From Amycolatopsis endophytica (GTDB lineage: Bacteria; Actinomycetota; Actinomycetes; Mycobacteriales; Pseudonocardiaceae), in NCBI RefSeq assembly GCF_013410405.1, contig NZ_JACCFK010000001.1:2046001-2110000 (forward strand): 64,000 nucleotides of DNA, given 5' to 3'. Position 1 is the stretch's first letter; each line of letters opens with the position of its first letter. Under the pieces are notes generated by a model. That model made no database searches, had not been told where the DNA came from, and saw only the letters and a list, made by a program, of their open reading frames with translations. The position numbers were made by a program, and so were the translations under genes. Shown here piece after piece: positions 1 to 7,523 of this stretch.

Positions 1-903
1 GGCGCGTTCCAGCGCCAGCCGGAAGTTGGCGGCCTGCGCCTCGCCGCTGGGCACTGTGATGCCCTGGGTGCGCCCGTCCTGGTTCACCGCGCTGCCGCGG
101 ATCACGGCGTAGACGCGGTCGTGGTCACGCAGGGCCTGCTCCAGCGGTTTGAGCACGACCATCCCGGCGCCCTCACCGCGGACGTACCCGTTGGCCGCCG
201 CGTCGAAGGCACGGGACCGGCCGTCCGGGGACAACATCGCCGCCTGGCTGAGCGCGATCCCGAACTGGGGGGTGAGCATCAGGTTGACGCCACCGGCCAG
301 CGCGATTCCGCACTCCCCGCGCCGCAGGCTCTCCACCGCGAGGTGCACCGCGACGAGCGACGACGAGCAGGCGGTGTCGATGGTCATGCTCGGACCACGC
401 AGGTCGAACGTGTAGGACAGGCGGTTGGACAGGATGCTCATGAACGTGCCCGTCGCCGAATGCGCCCCCAGGCCGCTGACCTCGCCCGGCGACGACTGGA
501 GCGCGCCGTAGTCCTGGCTGCACGCGCCGAGGAAGACACCGGCACTGGCACCGGCCAGCCGGTCCGGCACGGTCCCGGCGTCTTCAAGGGTCTCCCAGGC
601 CACTTCGAGCATGAGCCGCTGCTGTGGGTCCATCTGCTCGGCGACCCTGGCGGAAATGCCGAAGAACGCGGCGTCGAAGGTGTCCACTTCGGACAGGAAG
701 CCGCCTTCGCGGGCGCTGATCCGGCCGGGCTGCTGGGCTCGCGGCGAGTAGTAGCGGTCGACGTCCCACCGGCCCTCCGGCACCGGGCCGACCGCGTCGA
801 CGCCGTCCTCCAGCAGCCGCCACAGCGTCCGCGGGCCGGTGGCCCCGCCGGGCAGACGGCACCCGATGCCGATGATGGCGATCTGGTCAGTGGAGTGGGT
901 CAT
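1..903 (-). CDS. Type I polyketide synthase, N-terminal ketosynthase part (runs off window)
   Basis: A ketosynthase domain begins almost at the start codon (QIAIIGIGCRLPGG at residues 7-20). The active-site motif DTACSSS places the nucleophilic Cys at residue 179. About 301 residues are visible; the two catalytic His and any AT, ACP or other domains lie beyond the window edge. KS domains load the growing acyl chain on Cys and condense it with an ACP-bound extender unit. Only six residues precede the domain, so there is no N-terminal docking helix, which suggests a first or free-standing module. The ATG overlaps the stop of the upstream gene (ATGA), making it the fourth visible gene of one operon. 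The family is certain; the product is unknown. Confidence 0.93.
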   Translation of the reverse strand, partial: MTHSTDQIAIIGIGCRLPGGATGPRTLWRLLEDGVDAVGPVPEGRWDVDRYYSPRAQQPGRISAREGGFLSEVDTFDAAFFGISARVAEQMDPQQRLMLEVAWETLEDAGTVPDRLAGASAGVFLGACSQDYGALQSSPGEVSGLGAHSATGTFMSILSNRLSYTFDLRGPSMTIDTACSSSLVAVHLAVESLRRGECGIALAGGVNLMLTPQFGIALSQAAMLSPDGRSRAFDAAANGYVRGEGAGMVVLKPLEQALRDHDRVYAVIRGSAVNQDGRTQGITVPSGEAQAANFRLALERA

Positions 904-1898
904 CAGGCCTCCAGCCCGTCGAGGAGCTTCAGCGCGGACATCGCGCGCGCGGTGGTGAAAACGTCCTGTGTCGCGTGGAATCCGCGGTAGCTGTCGGTGT
1001 CCGGGTAGGGGTAGCGGCCGCCGCGCCAACCGCCGTCCGGCCGGACGCGCCCCAGCAACCAGTCCACGCCACGCGCGACCGCGGGCTCCCCCACGCCGAC
1101 GCCGGCGTGGGCCAGGGTTTCCAGCGCCATGGCGGTGTGCTGCTCGGGCGAGGAGTAGTCGCCGAACTCGTCGATCTGGTCGAACCAGCTGCCGTCCTGG
1201 CGCTGCTGCGACAACACGAAGTCCCTGGCCCGCGCCACGGCGGTCAGGTGGCCGAACTCGGCGAGCGCGGCCACGGCAGGGGCCATCAGGTAGTAGTAGG
1301 TGCCGTAGTAGTACCAGTTGATGCCGAAGTGCCCGTCCGGCTGCTGCCGTCCGGCGAGGAAGGCGAGCATCTCGTCGAGGTACCGCGGCTCCTGGTCGAG
1401 GCCGGTGAGGGCCATCGCGGCGAACCCGGTCACCGACGGCTCGGTCTGGAACGCCTGCGGGATGTGCGGGTGCACCTCCGCCCACGGTCCCGACGGCAAC
1501 TGCCTGGCCCGCAGGAACGACGCCTTGGCGCCGCACTCCGCGCCGCGACCGGCCAGGGTGAGCGCCGTGACGTATTCGCTGCTGGTTTCCGTGCAGTAGT
1601 CGGCGGGCCCGGTCGCCAGCACACCCCAGCTCAGCATTCCAGTGGGTTTTTCCCGCGCACGCAGGAAATCCATGATGGCCTCGGCGGTCCGCCGGTGCGT
1701 GCCGGTGGCGAACTCCGGCCACAGCCCGATGGCCTTGAGGGCGTTCACCGAGTCCCAGTCCTGGAAGATCCGGATGGCCGGGTCCTCGGCGATCGAACCG
1801 TCCGGGCGGCGGCATCCGGTCAGGTAGTCCAGCGCGCCGGTGACGACCTGGCCGAGGTCGCGCCCCCGCTTCTCGGCGAGCGTGCGCAATGCGGTCAT
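903..1898 (-). CDS. Prenyltransferase/squalene-oxidase-repeat (terpene-cyclase-like) protein
   Basis: This 331-residue protein carries at least four short repeats of the QW type, each with a PDG or QDG turn: RRPDGSI, RQQPDGHF, RQDGSWF and RPDGGWR. They alternate with helical stretches rich in Ala and Leu, the pattern of an alpha/alpha barrel as in squalene-hopene cyclases. It is about half the size of a real cyclase and no clear DxDD acid motif is visible, so catalysis of terpene cyclization is doubtful. It overlaps the P450 stop (ATGA) upstream and the PKS start downstream, so it is co-translated with a polyketide pathway. It could be a cyclase acting on a polyketide chain or a binding protein. 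The fold is fairly sure; the function is open. Confidence 0.7.
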   Translation of the reverse strand: MTALRTLAEKRGRDLGQVVTGALDYLTGCRRPDGSIAEDPAIRIFQDWDSVNALKAIGLWPEFATGTHRRTAEAIMDFLRAREKPTGMLSWGVLATGPADYCTETSSEYVTALTLAGRGAECGAKASFLRARQLPSGPWAEVHPHIPQAFQTEPSVTGFAAMALTGLDQEPRYLDEMLAFLAGRQQPDGHFGINWYYYGTYYYLMAPAVAALAEFGHLTAVARARDFVLSQQRQDGSWFDQIDEFGDYSSPEQHTAMALETLAHAGVGVGEPAVARGVDWLLGRVRPDGGWRGGRYPYPDTDSYRGFHATQDVFTTARAMSALKLLDGLEA

Positions 1899-3157
1899 CG
1901 TGCACCTCGCGTCGTGACCGGAAGCAGCCGCGGACCGCGGATGACGCGGGACGGGCAGTACCGTGCCCGGCCCGCCTGGCTCAACCGGGGGAATCGTGAG
2001 TACAGGGAACGCAGGGCGATCTCTCCTTCCAGCCGCGCGAGGCCGGCGCCGATGCAGTAGTGCACGCCCGCCGCGAACGACAGGTGGTCACGGACGTTCG
2101 GCCGGGTGAAGTCGAAGCGCGCCGGATCCGCGAACACCCCGGGGTCCCGGTTCGCGGCGGCGAGCAGGGTCACCACCACGCTTCCCGCGGGCAGGTCCAC
2201 GCCGGCGAGGGTCACCGCCTCGTTCGCGACGCGGACGCTGTACTGGGCGGGCGCGTCGAGCCGGAGGACTTCCTCCACCACTCGCGCGGCCTGGCCGGGC
2301 GCGGAGAGGAACTCCTCCCGCTGCCCGGGAGCCGCGTCGAGGGCCACCACCGCGTTGCCGATGATGTTGGACGTGGTGACGAACCCGCCGATGAGCAGAG
2401 CCTCGGCGGTCGCGAGCATCCCGGCCTCGGTCATCTCGCCCTGATCGACGGCCCGGACCAGCACCTCCAGCAGGTCGTCCCGGCCGGGCTCGCGGCGGCG
2501 CAGCGCGGCCTGGCCATCGAAGTAGTCGGCCATCTCGCTGAGCAGCGTCCGGGTGCGGCGCACCTCACCGGGGTTGCGTGCGCCGTCGACGAGCGTGCCG
2601 AACTCCAGGCCCCACCGGCAGAACCGCTCGTGGTCCGCGGGCGGCAGGCCGAGCAGTTCGCAGATCACCCGGCTCGGCACCCGGAGGGCGAACTCGTCGA
2701 TCAGGTCGACCGTGCCGGGCCGGTCCAGGCGGTCGAGCTCGTCCTCGACGACCCGCTCGACGAACCCCGCACGCGCTTTCATGGCCGCGGTGGTGAACCA
2801 CGGCGCGACGATCCTGCGCAGCCGGGTGTGCTCGGGCGGGTCGACCGAGGCGAACGAGTCGTCGAGCGGGTGGACCAGCAGTGCGCTGCGCTGACCACGT
2901 GGCGGGGTCAGGCGCAGTTTCGCCGCGGCGGTCGGCACCGCGCCGAACTGCCTGCCGCGCAGCACCTCGCCGCACGTCGCGTGTGACGCGCTCATGTACA
3001 GCCTGCCGCGCCCGCGCACCAGGTCACCCGCGGCACGCACCCGCTCGTACCGGGCGTACCCGGACCGGCCGCGCGGCAGCTGGAGCACCGCGGCCACCGG
3101 GTCACCGTCGCGCGCCGCACGGGCGCGGCCGCGCAGCATCGACGCGAGTTCGCTCAT
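1895..3157 (-). CDS. Cytochrome P450
   Basis: A 420-residue soluble bacterial P450. The heme loop reads FAAGVHYCIGAGLAR, with the thiolate Cys at residue 368, and the K-helix has EEVLRLDAP (ExxR). The ATG at 3157 overlaps the ligase stop (ATGA) and gives a normal family length, whereas in-frame upstream starts would lie inside the ligase. The I-helix oxygen-activation motif is unusual: IGGFVTTSN, with Val at residue 260 where Glu or Asp normally sits before the Thr pair. Its place between a ligase and a PKS suggests oxidation of a polyketide or of its starter unit. Redox partners are not encoded nearby. Confidence 0.9.
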   Translation of the reverse strand: MSELASMLRGRARAARDGDPVAAVLQLPRGRSGYARYERVRAAGDLVRGRGRLYMSASHATCGEVLRGRQFGAVPTAAAKLRLTPPRGQRSALLVHPLDDSFASVDPPEHTRLRRIVAPWFTTAAMKARAGFVERVVEDELDRLDRPGTVDLIDEFALRVPSRVICELLGLPPADHERFCRWGLEFGTLVDGARNPGEVRRTRTLLSEMADYFDGQAALRRREPGRDDLLEVLVRAVDQGEMTEAGMLATAEALLIGGFVTTSNIIGNAVVALDAAPGQREEFLSAPGQAARVVEEVLRLDAPAQYSVRVANEAVTLAGVDLPAGSVVVTLLAAANRDPGVFADPARFDFTRPNVRDHLSFAAGVHYCIGAGLARLEGEIALRSLYSRFPRLSQAGRARYCPSRVIRGPRLLPVTTRGAR

Positions 3158-4845
3158 GCCGGGCTCACGTCGCTGTGCAGGGCCGGCGGCCGCAGTCGTG
3201 GTGCCTCGGTGATGCCCGCCTCGGCCAGCTCGGCCGCGATCCACTCGCGCAGCACGTACTTCTTGATCTTCGTTCCGGACATCGGCCACTCGGTGACGAA
3301 CCGCACGTACCTGGGCACCCGGAACGTCGCGATGCTGCCCAGGCAGAAGTCGATGATCTCCTGCTCTGTCACCGCCGCGCCGGGCGCGAGCTGGATGTAG
3401 ACCGCGGGCACTTCGACGTAGTGGGCGTCCGGGGCGCTGACGACCTGCGCGATGGCGACCGCGGGATGCCGCAACAGGTAGTCCTCCACCTCGACGGCCG
3501 AGACGTTCTCCCCGCCGACCTTGAGCATGTCCTTCACCCTGCTGACGAAGGTGACGCGGCCTTCGGGATCGAGGGTGGCCACATCGCCCGTGTGGAACCA
3601 GCCCTCCTCGTCGAACACGCTGGCGGTCAGTTCCGGATCGCGGAAGTAGCCGTCGAAACAGTTGCTGCCGCGGAAGAGCAGCTCTCCCTCAGTGCCCGGC
3701 GGAAGGTCGGCACCGGTGGCCGGATCGACCACCCGGCACTCCATCCCGGGCAGTGGGTGCCCGCCCGTGCCGGTGCGCTGGTCGAAGGAGTCGGTCAGGT
3801 GGTTCAGCGCGAGGAAGGACGACGCCTCGGTCATCCCGAAGCACGAAACCTGGGTCGCGTGTGGCAACCGGGACGCCATGTCCCGCAACCGTTCCGGCAC
3901 CCCGACGCACATCACCGCCCGGATCGAGGCGAGATCACGCTGGGCGAAGTCCGGCTGGTTCACCACCGGCAGCCAGATGGTCTCGAACCCCACGAGCACC
4001 ACGGTCGCCCGTTGCCGTTCCAGGTCGTCCAGCGCGTCGGCGGGCTTGAAGACGCCGGCGTGGCAGTAGGTGCAGCCGGCGTGGACGGTGGCGAAGGCGA
4101 AGGCGAGCCCGCCGATGTGGAACAGCGGCAACGGTGTCCACACCCGGTCTTCGGGGACCAGGAAGAACCGCGTGCGGGCGAGACCCGCGGCGTACCTGGT
4201 GATCGCCTCGTGGCTGAGCATCGCGCCCTTCGGGCTCGCCGACGTTCCCGAGGTGTACATGACGATCGCGGTGTCCCGCACGCGCACCAGTTCCTGCCGC
4301 CGCCGGACCTCAGCCGGATCGGCCCGGCCGGCCAGCTCGGCGAACTCCTCTTCGGACAGGAACGGCGCGGGGGCCGGGTCACCGAGCACGACGACCCGCT
4401 CGACCGCGGTTCCCGCCAGCCCGGCGCCCGCCTGCCCGGGGAAGGTTTCGCCGAGCAGCGCCGGGAAGTCCGGGCCCGCGCCGTCCGGACCGTGGGTGAC
4501 CAACAACCGCATCGCCGAGTGCCGGACCACGATCCCGAGTTCGTAGCCCTTGAAGCGGGCGTTGACCGGGACGGGGACCACGCCGATCTTCATCGCGCCG
4601 AAGACGACCGCGATCGCGTCCGGGCAGTTCGACATGAGCACCCCGACCGTGTCCCCGGCGCGCAGGCCGCAGGTCAGCAGGCCGCGGGCGAAATGGTCGG
4701 CCCGCTCGGCCAGTTCGCGAAAGGTGAGTTCCACTCCCGGAAAGCTCAGGGCCGTCCGTTGTGGATGCTCAGCCGCCCGGCGGTCGAGTAGATCACCCAG
4801 CGTCGTCGCCTCGATCCACTTCCGGTCGGAGTCCAAATCAGACAC
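3154..4845 (-). CDS. AMP-dependent acyl-CoA/acyl-ACP ligase (adenylate-forming)
   Basis: A 563-residue ANL-superfamily enzyme: the P-loop is MYTSGTSASPKG (about residues 196-207), the aromatic/acid motif is GMTEAS, the hinge is GWFHTGD, and a C-terminal GTKIKK carries the likely catalytic Lys. These enzymes adenylate a carboxylic acid and transfer it to CoA or a carrier protein. The GTG at 4845 is preferred because AAGGGGA lies just upstream, and the longer in-frame extension is low-complexity. It is the first gene of the PKS operon and overlaps the P450 by ATGA, so activation of a starter acid for the PKS is the natural inference. It resembles steroid/fatty-acid FadD-type ligases as much as dedicated loading ligases. 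Confidence 0.85.
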   Translation of the reverse strand: MSDLDSDRKWIEATTLGDLLDRRAAEHPQRTALSFPGVELTFRELAERADHFARGLLTCGLRAGDTVGVLMSNCPDAIAVVFGAMKIGVVPVPVNARFKGYELGIVVRHSAMRLLVTHGPDGAGPDFPALLGETFPGQAGAGLAGTAVERVVVLGDPAPAPFLSEEEFAELAGRADPAEVRRRQELVRVRDTAIVMYTSGTSASPKGAMLSHEAITRYAAGLARTRFFLVPEDRVWTPLPLFHIGGLAFAFATVHAGCTYCHAGVFKPADALDDLERQRATVVLVGFETIWLPVVNQPDFAQRDLASIRAVMCVGVPERLRDMASRLPHATQVSCFGMTEASSFLALNHLTDSFDQRTGTGGHPLPGMECRVVDPATGADLPPGTEGELLFRGSNCFDGYFRDPELTASVFDEEGWFHTGDVATLDPEGRVTFVSRVKDMLKVGGENVSAVEVEDYLLRHPAVAIAQVVSAPDAHYVEVPAVYIQLAPGAAVTEQEIIDFCLGSIATFRVPRYVRFVTEWPMSGTKIKKYVLREWIAAELAEAGITEAPRLRPPALHSDVSPA

Positions 4846-4961
4846 CGGGATCCCCTTCCCTCTGGCGGCATCGCTATGAGCGAAGCAGGGGAAGGCAAGG
4901 TTGCCGGTGGGTTCCGGGTGGCTACGGGGTAACGGCCGGATGGCCGGTCCGGGACCTCCGT

Positions 4962-4980
4962 CGAGGGTTGAACGAGGGTT
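4962..4980. repeat. 11-bp-period direct repeat upstream of the PKS operon
   Basis: The octamer CGAGGGTT occurs at 4962-4969 and again at 4973-4980, exactly one helical turn apart. It lies in the 347-nt gap between the ligase start and the divergent SDR. SARP-type pathway activators bind direct heptamers with 11-bp spacing, so this may be an activator site; no SARP gene is in the window. The rest of the gap shows no convincing gene. Confidence 0.3.
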
Positions 4981-5145
4981 CGCGCCCGCGCGCGGAATGT
5001 CCGCAAAGGCCGACCGGGAGGTCGCGGACGTTGTATGCCGATCAAGATGTGCCGGACGGAGATCAGGGGGAACGGCGGGCCGGAATTTACCCGTTCGGGT
5101 GAGGAATGAACGTGCGCATCCCTGGGTGCGCTGGCTGGACACCTC

Positions 5146-5173
5146 CTACTCGGGAGTAGCTTACTCGCGGTAG
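5146..5173. promoter_or_regulatory. Tandem operator-like palindromes before the SDR gene
   Basis: CTACTC-GG-GAGTAG at 5146-5159 is a perfect 14-bp palindrome. It is followed at 5161-5173 by a related imperfect copy, TTACTCGCGGTAG. A -10-like TAGGGT (5181-5186) lies six bases before the SDR ATG, so the palindromes would cover the -35 region. A TetR-type repressor is a plausible ligand, but none is adjacent. Confidence 0.45.
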
Positions 5174-5192
5174 ATTGCGGTAGGGTCCGCTC

Positions 5193-6071
5193 ATGGCCAA
5201 CGTAAAAGGCAAGGTCGTGCTCATCACCGGAGCTGCGCGCGGCATTGGCGCCGGGCTCGCCGAGCGGCTCGCCGCCCGCGGCGCCAAGGTTGCCCTCGTC
5301 GGGCTCGAAGCCGACGAGCAGCGCAGGGTCGCCGAGCGCATCGGCGACTCGGCGAGGGCCTGGGAAGCCGACGTCACCGACTGGGCGGCGCTGGAAAAGG
5401 CCACGGCGGGTGTCGTCGAGCACTTCGGCGGCATCGACATCGTCATCGCCAACGCGGGGATCGCCACCACCGGCTTCGTGCGCTCGGTCGATCCGGCCGC
5501 GTTCGAGAAGGTCATCGAGGTCGACCTGCTCGGCGTGTGGCGCACGTTCCGCGTCACGCTGCCGCACGTCATCGAGCGCAAGGGCTACCTGCTGGCGATC
5601 TCTTCGCTCGCCGCGATCACCCACGCGCCCGGCATGGCGAACTACGCCGCGGCCAAGGCGGGTGTCGAGGCGTTCAGCAACAGCCTCCGCGCCGAGGTCG
5701 CGCACCTGGGCGTCAAGGTCGGCGTCGCGCACCCGACCTGGATCCGCACCGACCTGGTCGAAAGCGCCGACGCGCACCCGGTCTTCGGCAAGATGCGCGC
5801 CGGCATGCCCGGTCTGCTCGGCAAGACCTACCCGCTGAACGTCGCGCTGGACCAGATCGAGGCGGGTGTCCTCAAGCGCGCCCGCGTCATCCACGTGCCG
5901 AAGTGGGTCGGCCTGCTCAAGGCCGTCCGGTCGTTCCTGCCGCCGATCGTCGAGCTGGGCGCGCGCGGCCTCCTGCCGTCCGCGGACCGGGAAGCGCTGG
6001 AGGACATCAAGGCACGCGGTGCGCGCGAGGCATCCGTGACAGGGCATGGTGGACGGGCAGCCACCCGATAG
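5193..6071 (+). CDS. Short-chain dehydrogenase/reductase
   Basis: A 292-residue classical SDR. The N-terminal TGAARGIG cofactor loop, NAG at about residue 86, a catalytic Ser region (ISSLAA) and YAAAK with Tyr151 and Lys155 are all present. The enzyme should reduce a carbonyl or oxidize an alcohol with NAD(P). A C-terminal extension of about 60 residues containing a hydrophobic segment (VGLLKAVRSFLPP) is longer than in minimal SDRs and may contact a lipid-like substrate. The ATG at 5193 sits six bases after TAGGGT and lacks a ribosome-binding site, which suggests leaderless translation. It is divergent from the PKS operon and followed after 8 nt by a PNPOx-family gene. The substrate is unknown. 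Confidence 0.85.
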   Translation: MANVKGKVVLITGAARGIGAGLAERLAARGAKVALVGLEADEQRRVAERIGDSARAWEADVTDWAALEKATAGVVEHFGGIDIVIANAGIATTGFVRSVDPAAFEKVIEVDLLGVWRTFRVTLPHVIERKGYLLAISSLAAITHAPGMANYAAAKAGVEAFSNSLRAEVAHLGVKVGVAHPTWIRTDLVESADAHPVFGKMRAGMPGLLGKTYPLNVALDQIEAGVLKRARVIHVPKWVGLLKAVRSFLPPIVELGARGLLPSADREALEDIKARGAREASVTGHGGRAATR

Positions 6072-6079
6072 GAGCCCGC

Positions 6080-6532
6080 ATGTCCCGCCGTGACCTGATC
6101 AGGATGACCCCCGGCGAGGTGCTCGCCTTCGTCGCCGGGCAGAAGGTCATCAACGTGGCCACGATGAACCCCAACGGCCGCCCGCACCTCGCCCCGCTCT
6201 GGTACGTGCCGAGGGGCGAGGGCGTGGCGACGTGGACGTACCGCAAGTCCCAGAAGGTCGCCAACCTCAGCCGGTTGCCGCAGGCCACCGTGCTGATCGA
6301 GACCGGGGACACCTACGACAAGCTGCGTGGCGTCCAGTTCGAGGCCGACGTCGAGATCGTCGAGGACACCCCGGCCGTCGCCGAGATCGGTTCGGCGATG
6401 GCGGAACGCTACGGCGGCGGTTCACTGGCCGCCGACGTGGTCACCCAGCAGGCGGCCAAACGGGTCGGGCTGGTGTTCACCCCGACGAAGACCGTCAGCT
6501 GGGACCACACCAAGCTCGGCGGGGTCTACTGA
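6080..6532 (+). CDS. Pyridoxamine 5'-phosphate oxidase-family (split-barrel flavin/F420) protein
   Basis: A 150-residue split beta-barrel protein. The motif VATMNPNGRPHLAPLWYV is typical of actinobacterial PNPOx-like proteins that bind FMN or coenzyme F420, and a later ...KLRGVQFEADVEIV strand fits the barrel. The AGGAG at 6070-6074 sets the ATG at 6080. It follows the SDR by 8 nt, so the two are probably co-transcribed. Whether it uses F420 or FMN cannot be told from sequence by eye. It meets the convergent YCII gene with a 7-nt overlap of the ends. Confidence 0.8.
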   Translation: MSRRDLIRMTPGEVLAFVAGQKVINVATMNPNGRPHLAPLWYVPRGEGVATWTYRKSQKVANLSRLPQATVLIETGDTYDKLRGVQFEADVEIVEDTPAVAEIGSAMAERYGGGSLAADVVTQQAAKRVGLVFTPTKTVSWDHTKLGGVY

Positions 6533-6801
6533 ACCCAGGCGCCCAGCGCGGGCTTGAACTCACGGACCGTGAACCCGTCGAGCGCGCCCTCGACGACGTA
6601 CGGGTCGGCGTCGAGGATCGCCTGCAACGCGTCGGCATCCTCGGCCTGGATGAGGATCGCGCCGCCGGTGTCGTCCGCGAACGGGCCTGCCACCGCGACC
6701 GTGCCGTCGGACGCGAGCTTCGAGAGGTACTCGCGGTGCCGCGGCCGCACGGCCCCGTACTTCTCCTGGTCGTAGACCGTCTGCACCAGGAACCAAGCCA
6801 T
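6526..6801 (-). CDS. YCII-related domain protein
   Basis: A 91-residue ferredoxin-like alpha/beta protein with the YciI hallmarks: FLVQTVYDQEKYGAVRP-type first strand and helix, HREYLSKLASDG, then GPFADDTGGAILI and a late DPYVVEGA. The family includes small dehydratase-like or binding proteins of mostly unknown substrate. The ATG at 6801 is chosen for the strong GGAGGTG a few bases upstream; an earlier in-frame start would lack one. The stop codon overlaps the end of the convergent PNPOx gene. Confidence 0.8.
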   Translation of the reverse strand: MAWFLVQTVYDQEKYGAVRPRHREYLSKLASDGTVAVAGPFADDTGGAILIQAEDADALQAILDADPYVVEGALDGFTVREFKPALGAWVQ

Positions 6802-6922
6802 TCGCGCACCTCCGGTTGAGTAGCTGTTCCGCACGCTACCGGGTGAAGTAGATCAACCGATACGCTGGTCCACGCGTGTACAGCACGTGGACATCGTTCG
6901 TGCCGAGGACAGGCGGGAGTAC

Positions 6923-7495
6923 ATGCCGGAGGGCAGCGCGGAGCGCAGCGTCGAACGCACGCTCGGCCATTTGCGCACCATGGACGGGGCCGGAACCGCG
7001 ACGGCCCAGCCTGCCGGGCCGCTGACCCTGGAGGATCTGTACAAGACCCACCGGATGCGGCTGGTCAGGCTGGCGATCCTGCTGGTCGACGAGCCGGCCA
7101 CAGCCGAGGACGTCGTGCAGGAAGCCTTCACCGGGCTCTACCGGAACTGGGGGAAGCTGCGGGACGCGACAGCCGCGGTCGCGTACCTGCGCACGGCCGT
7201 CGTCAACGGCTCACGCAGCGTGCTGCGGCGCCGCAAGACCGCCCGCGAGTACGTCCCGCCGCACGCGGTCAACGCCCGGTCGGCGGAGAGCCTGGCCATG
7301 TTGTCCAGCGAGCACCAGTCGGTGGTCAACGCCCTGTCGAAGCTCCCGCCGCGGCAACGTGAGGTACTCGTCCTGCGTTACTACGGCGGGCTCTCGGAGG
7401 CCGAGATCTCCGAGGTCGCGGGCATTTCCAAGGGCACGGTGAAGTCCACCGCGAGCCGCGCGCTGGAGGCTCTGCAGAAGGCCATGAGTGCCTAA
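6923..7495 (+). CDS. ECF/SigE-family RNA polymerase sigma factor
   Basis: Sigma region 2 is visible as LYKTHRMRLVRLAILLVDEP with AEDVVQEAF. Region 4 is visible as LPPRQREVLVLRYYGGLSEAEIS followed by the helix-turn-helix GISKGTVKSTASRA. At 190 residues it matches the SigE-type group-4 factors of actinomycetes. An N-terminal tail of about 35 residues precedes region 2, and the start could also be GTG 6887 or ATG 6980. No anti-sigma factor gene is adjacent, so control may be at transcription or by a distant partner. The stop lies directly against the DasR-like site of nagA. Confidence 0.85.
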   Translation: MPEGSAERSVERTLGHLRTMDGAGTATAQPAGPLTLEDLYKTHRMRLVRLAILLVDEPATAEDVVQEAFTGLYRNWGKLRDATAAVAYLRTAVVNGSRSVLRRRKTAREYVPPHAVNARSAESLAMLSSEHQSVVNALSKLPPRQREVLVLRYYGGLSEAEISEVAGISKGTVKSTASRALEALQKAMSA

Positions 7496-7497
7496 GC

Positions 7498-7509
7498 TGG
7501 TTTAGACCA
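7498..7509. promoter_or_regulatory. DasR-responsive element (dre-like) at nagA
   Basis: TGGTTTAGACCA at 7498-7509 matches the actinobacterial dre core TGGTCTAGACCA at 11 of 12 positions. It directly precedes a -10-like TATGCT (7511-7516) and the nagA start. DasR is a GntR-family repressor released by glucosamine-6-phosphate; nagA is a classical target in Streptomyces. The regulator is not in this window. Confidence 0.7.
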
Positions 7510-7523
7510 ATATGCTGGAGCCT

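Noticed and set aside
4746..6047. A long open frame on the minus strand across the ligase start and the SDR gene
   Set aside because: It runs antisense to the well-supported SDR gene and has Arg/Asp/Val-rich composition typical of shadow frames in high-GC DNA.
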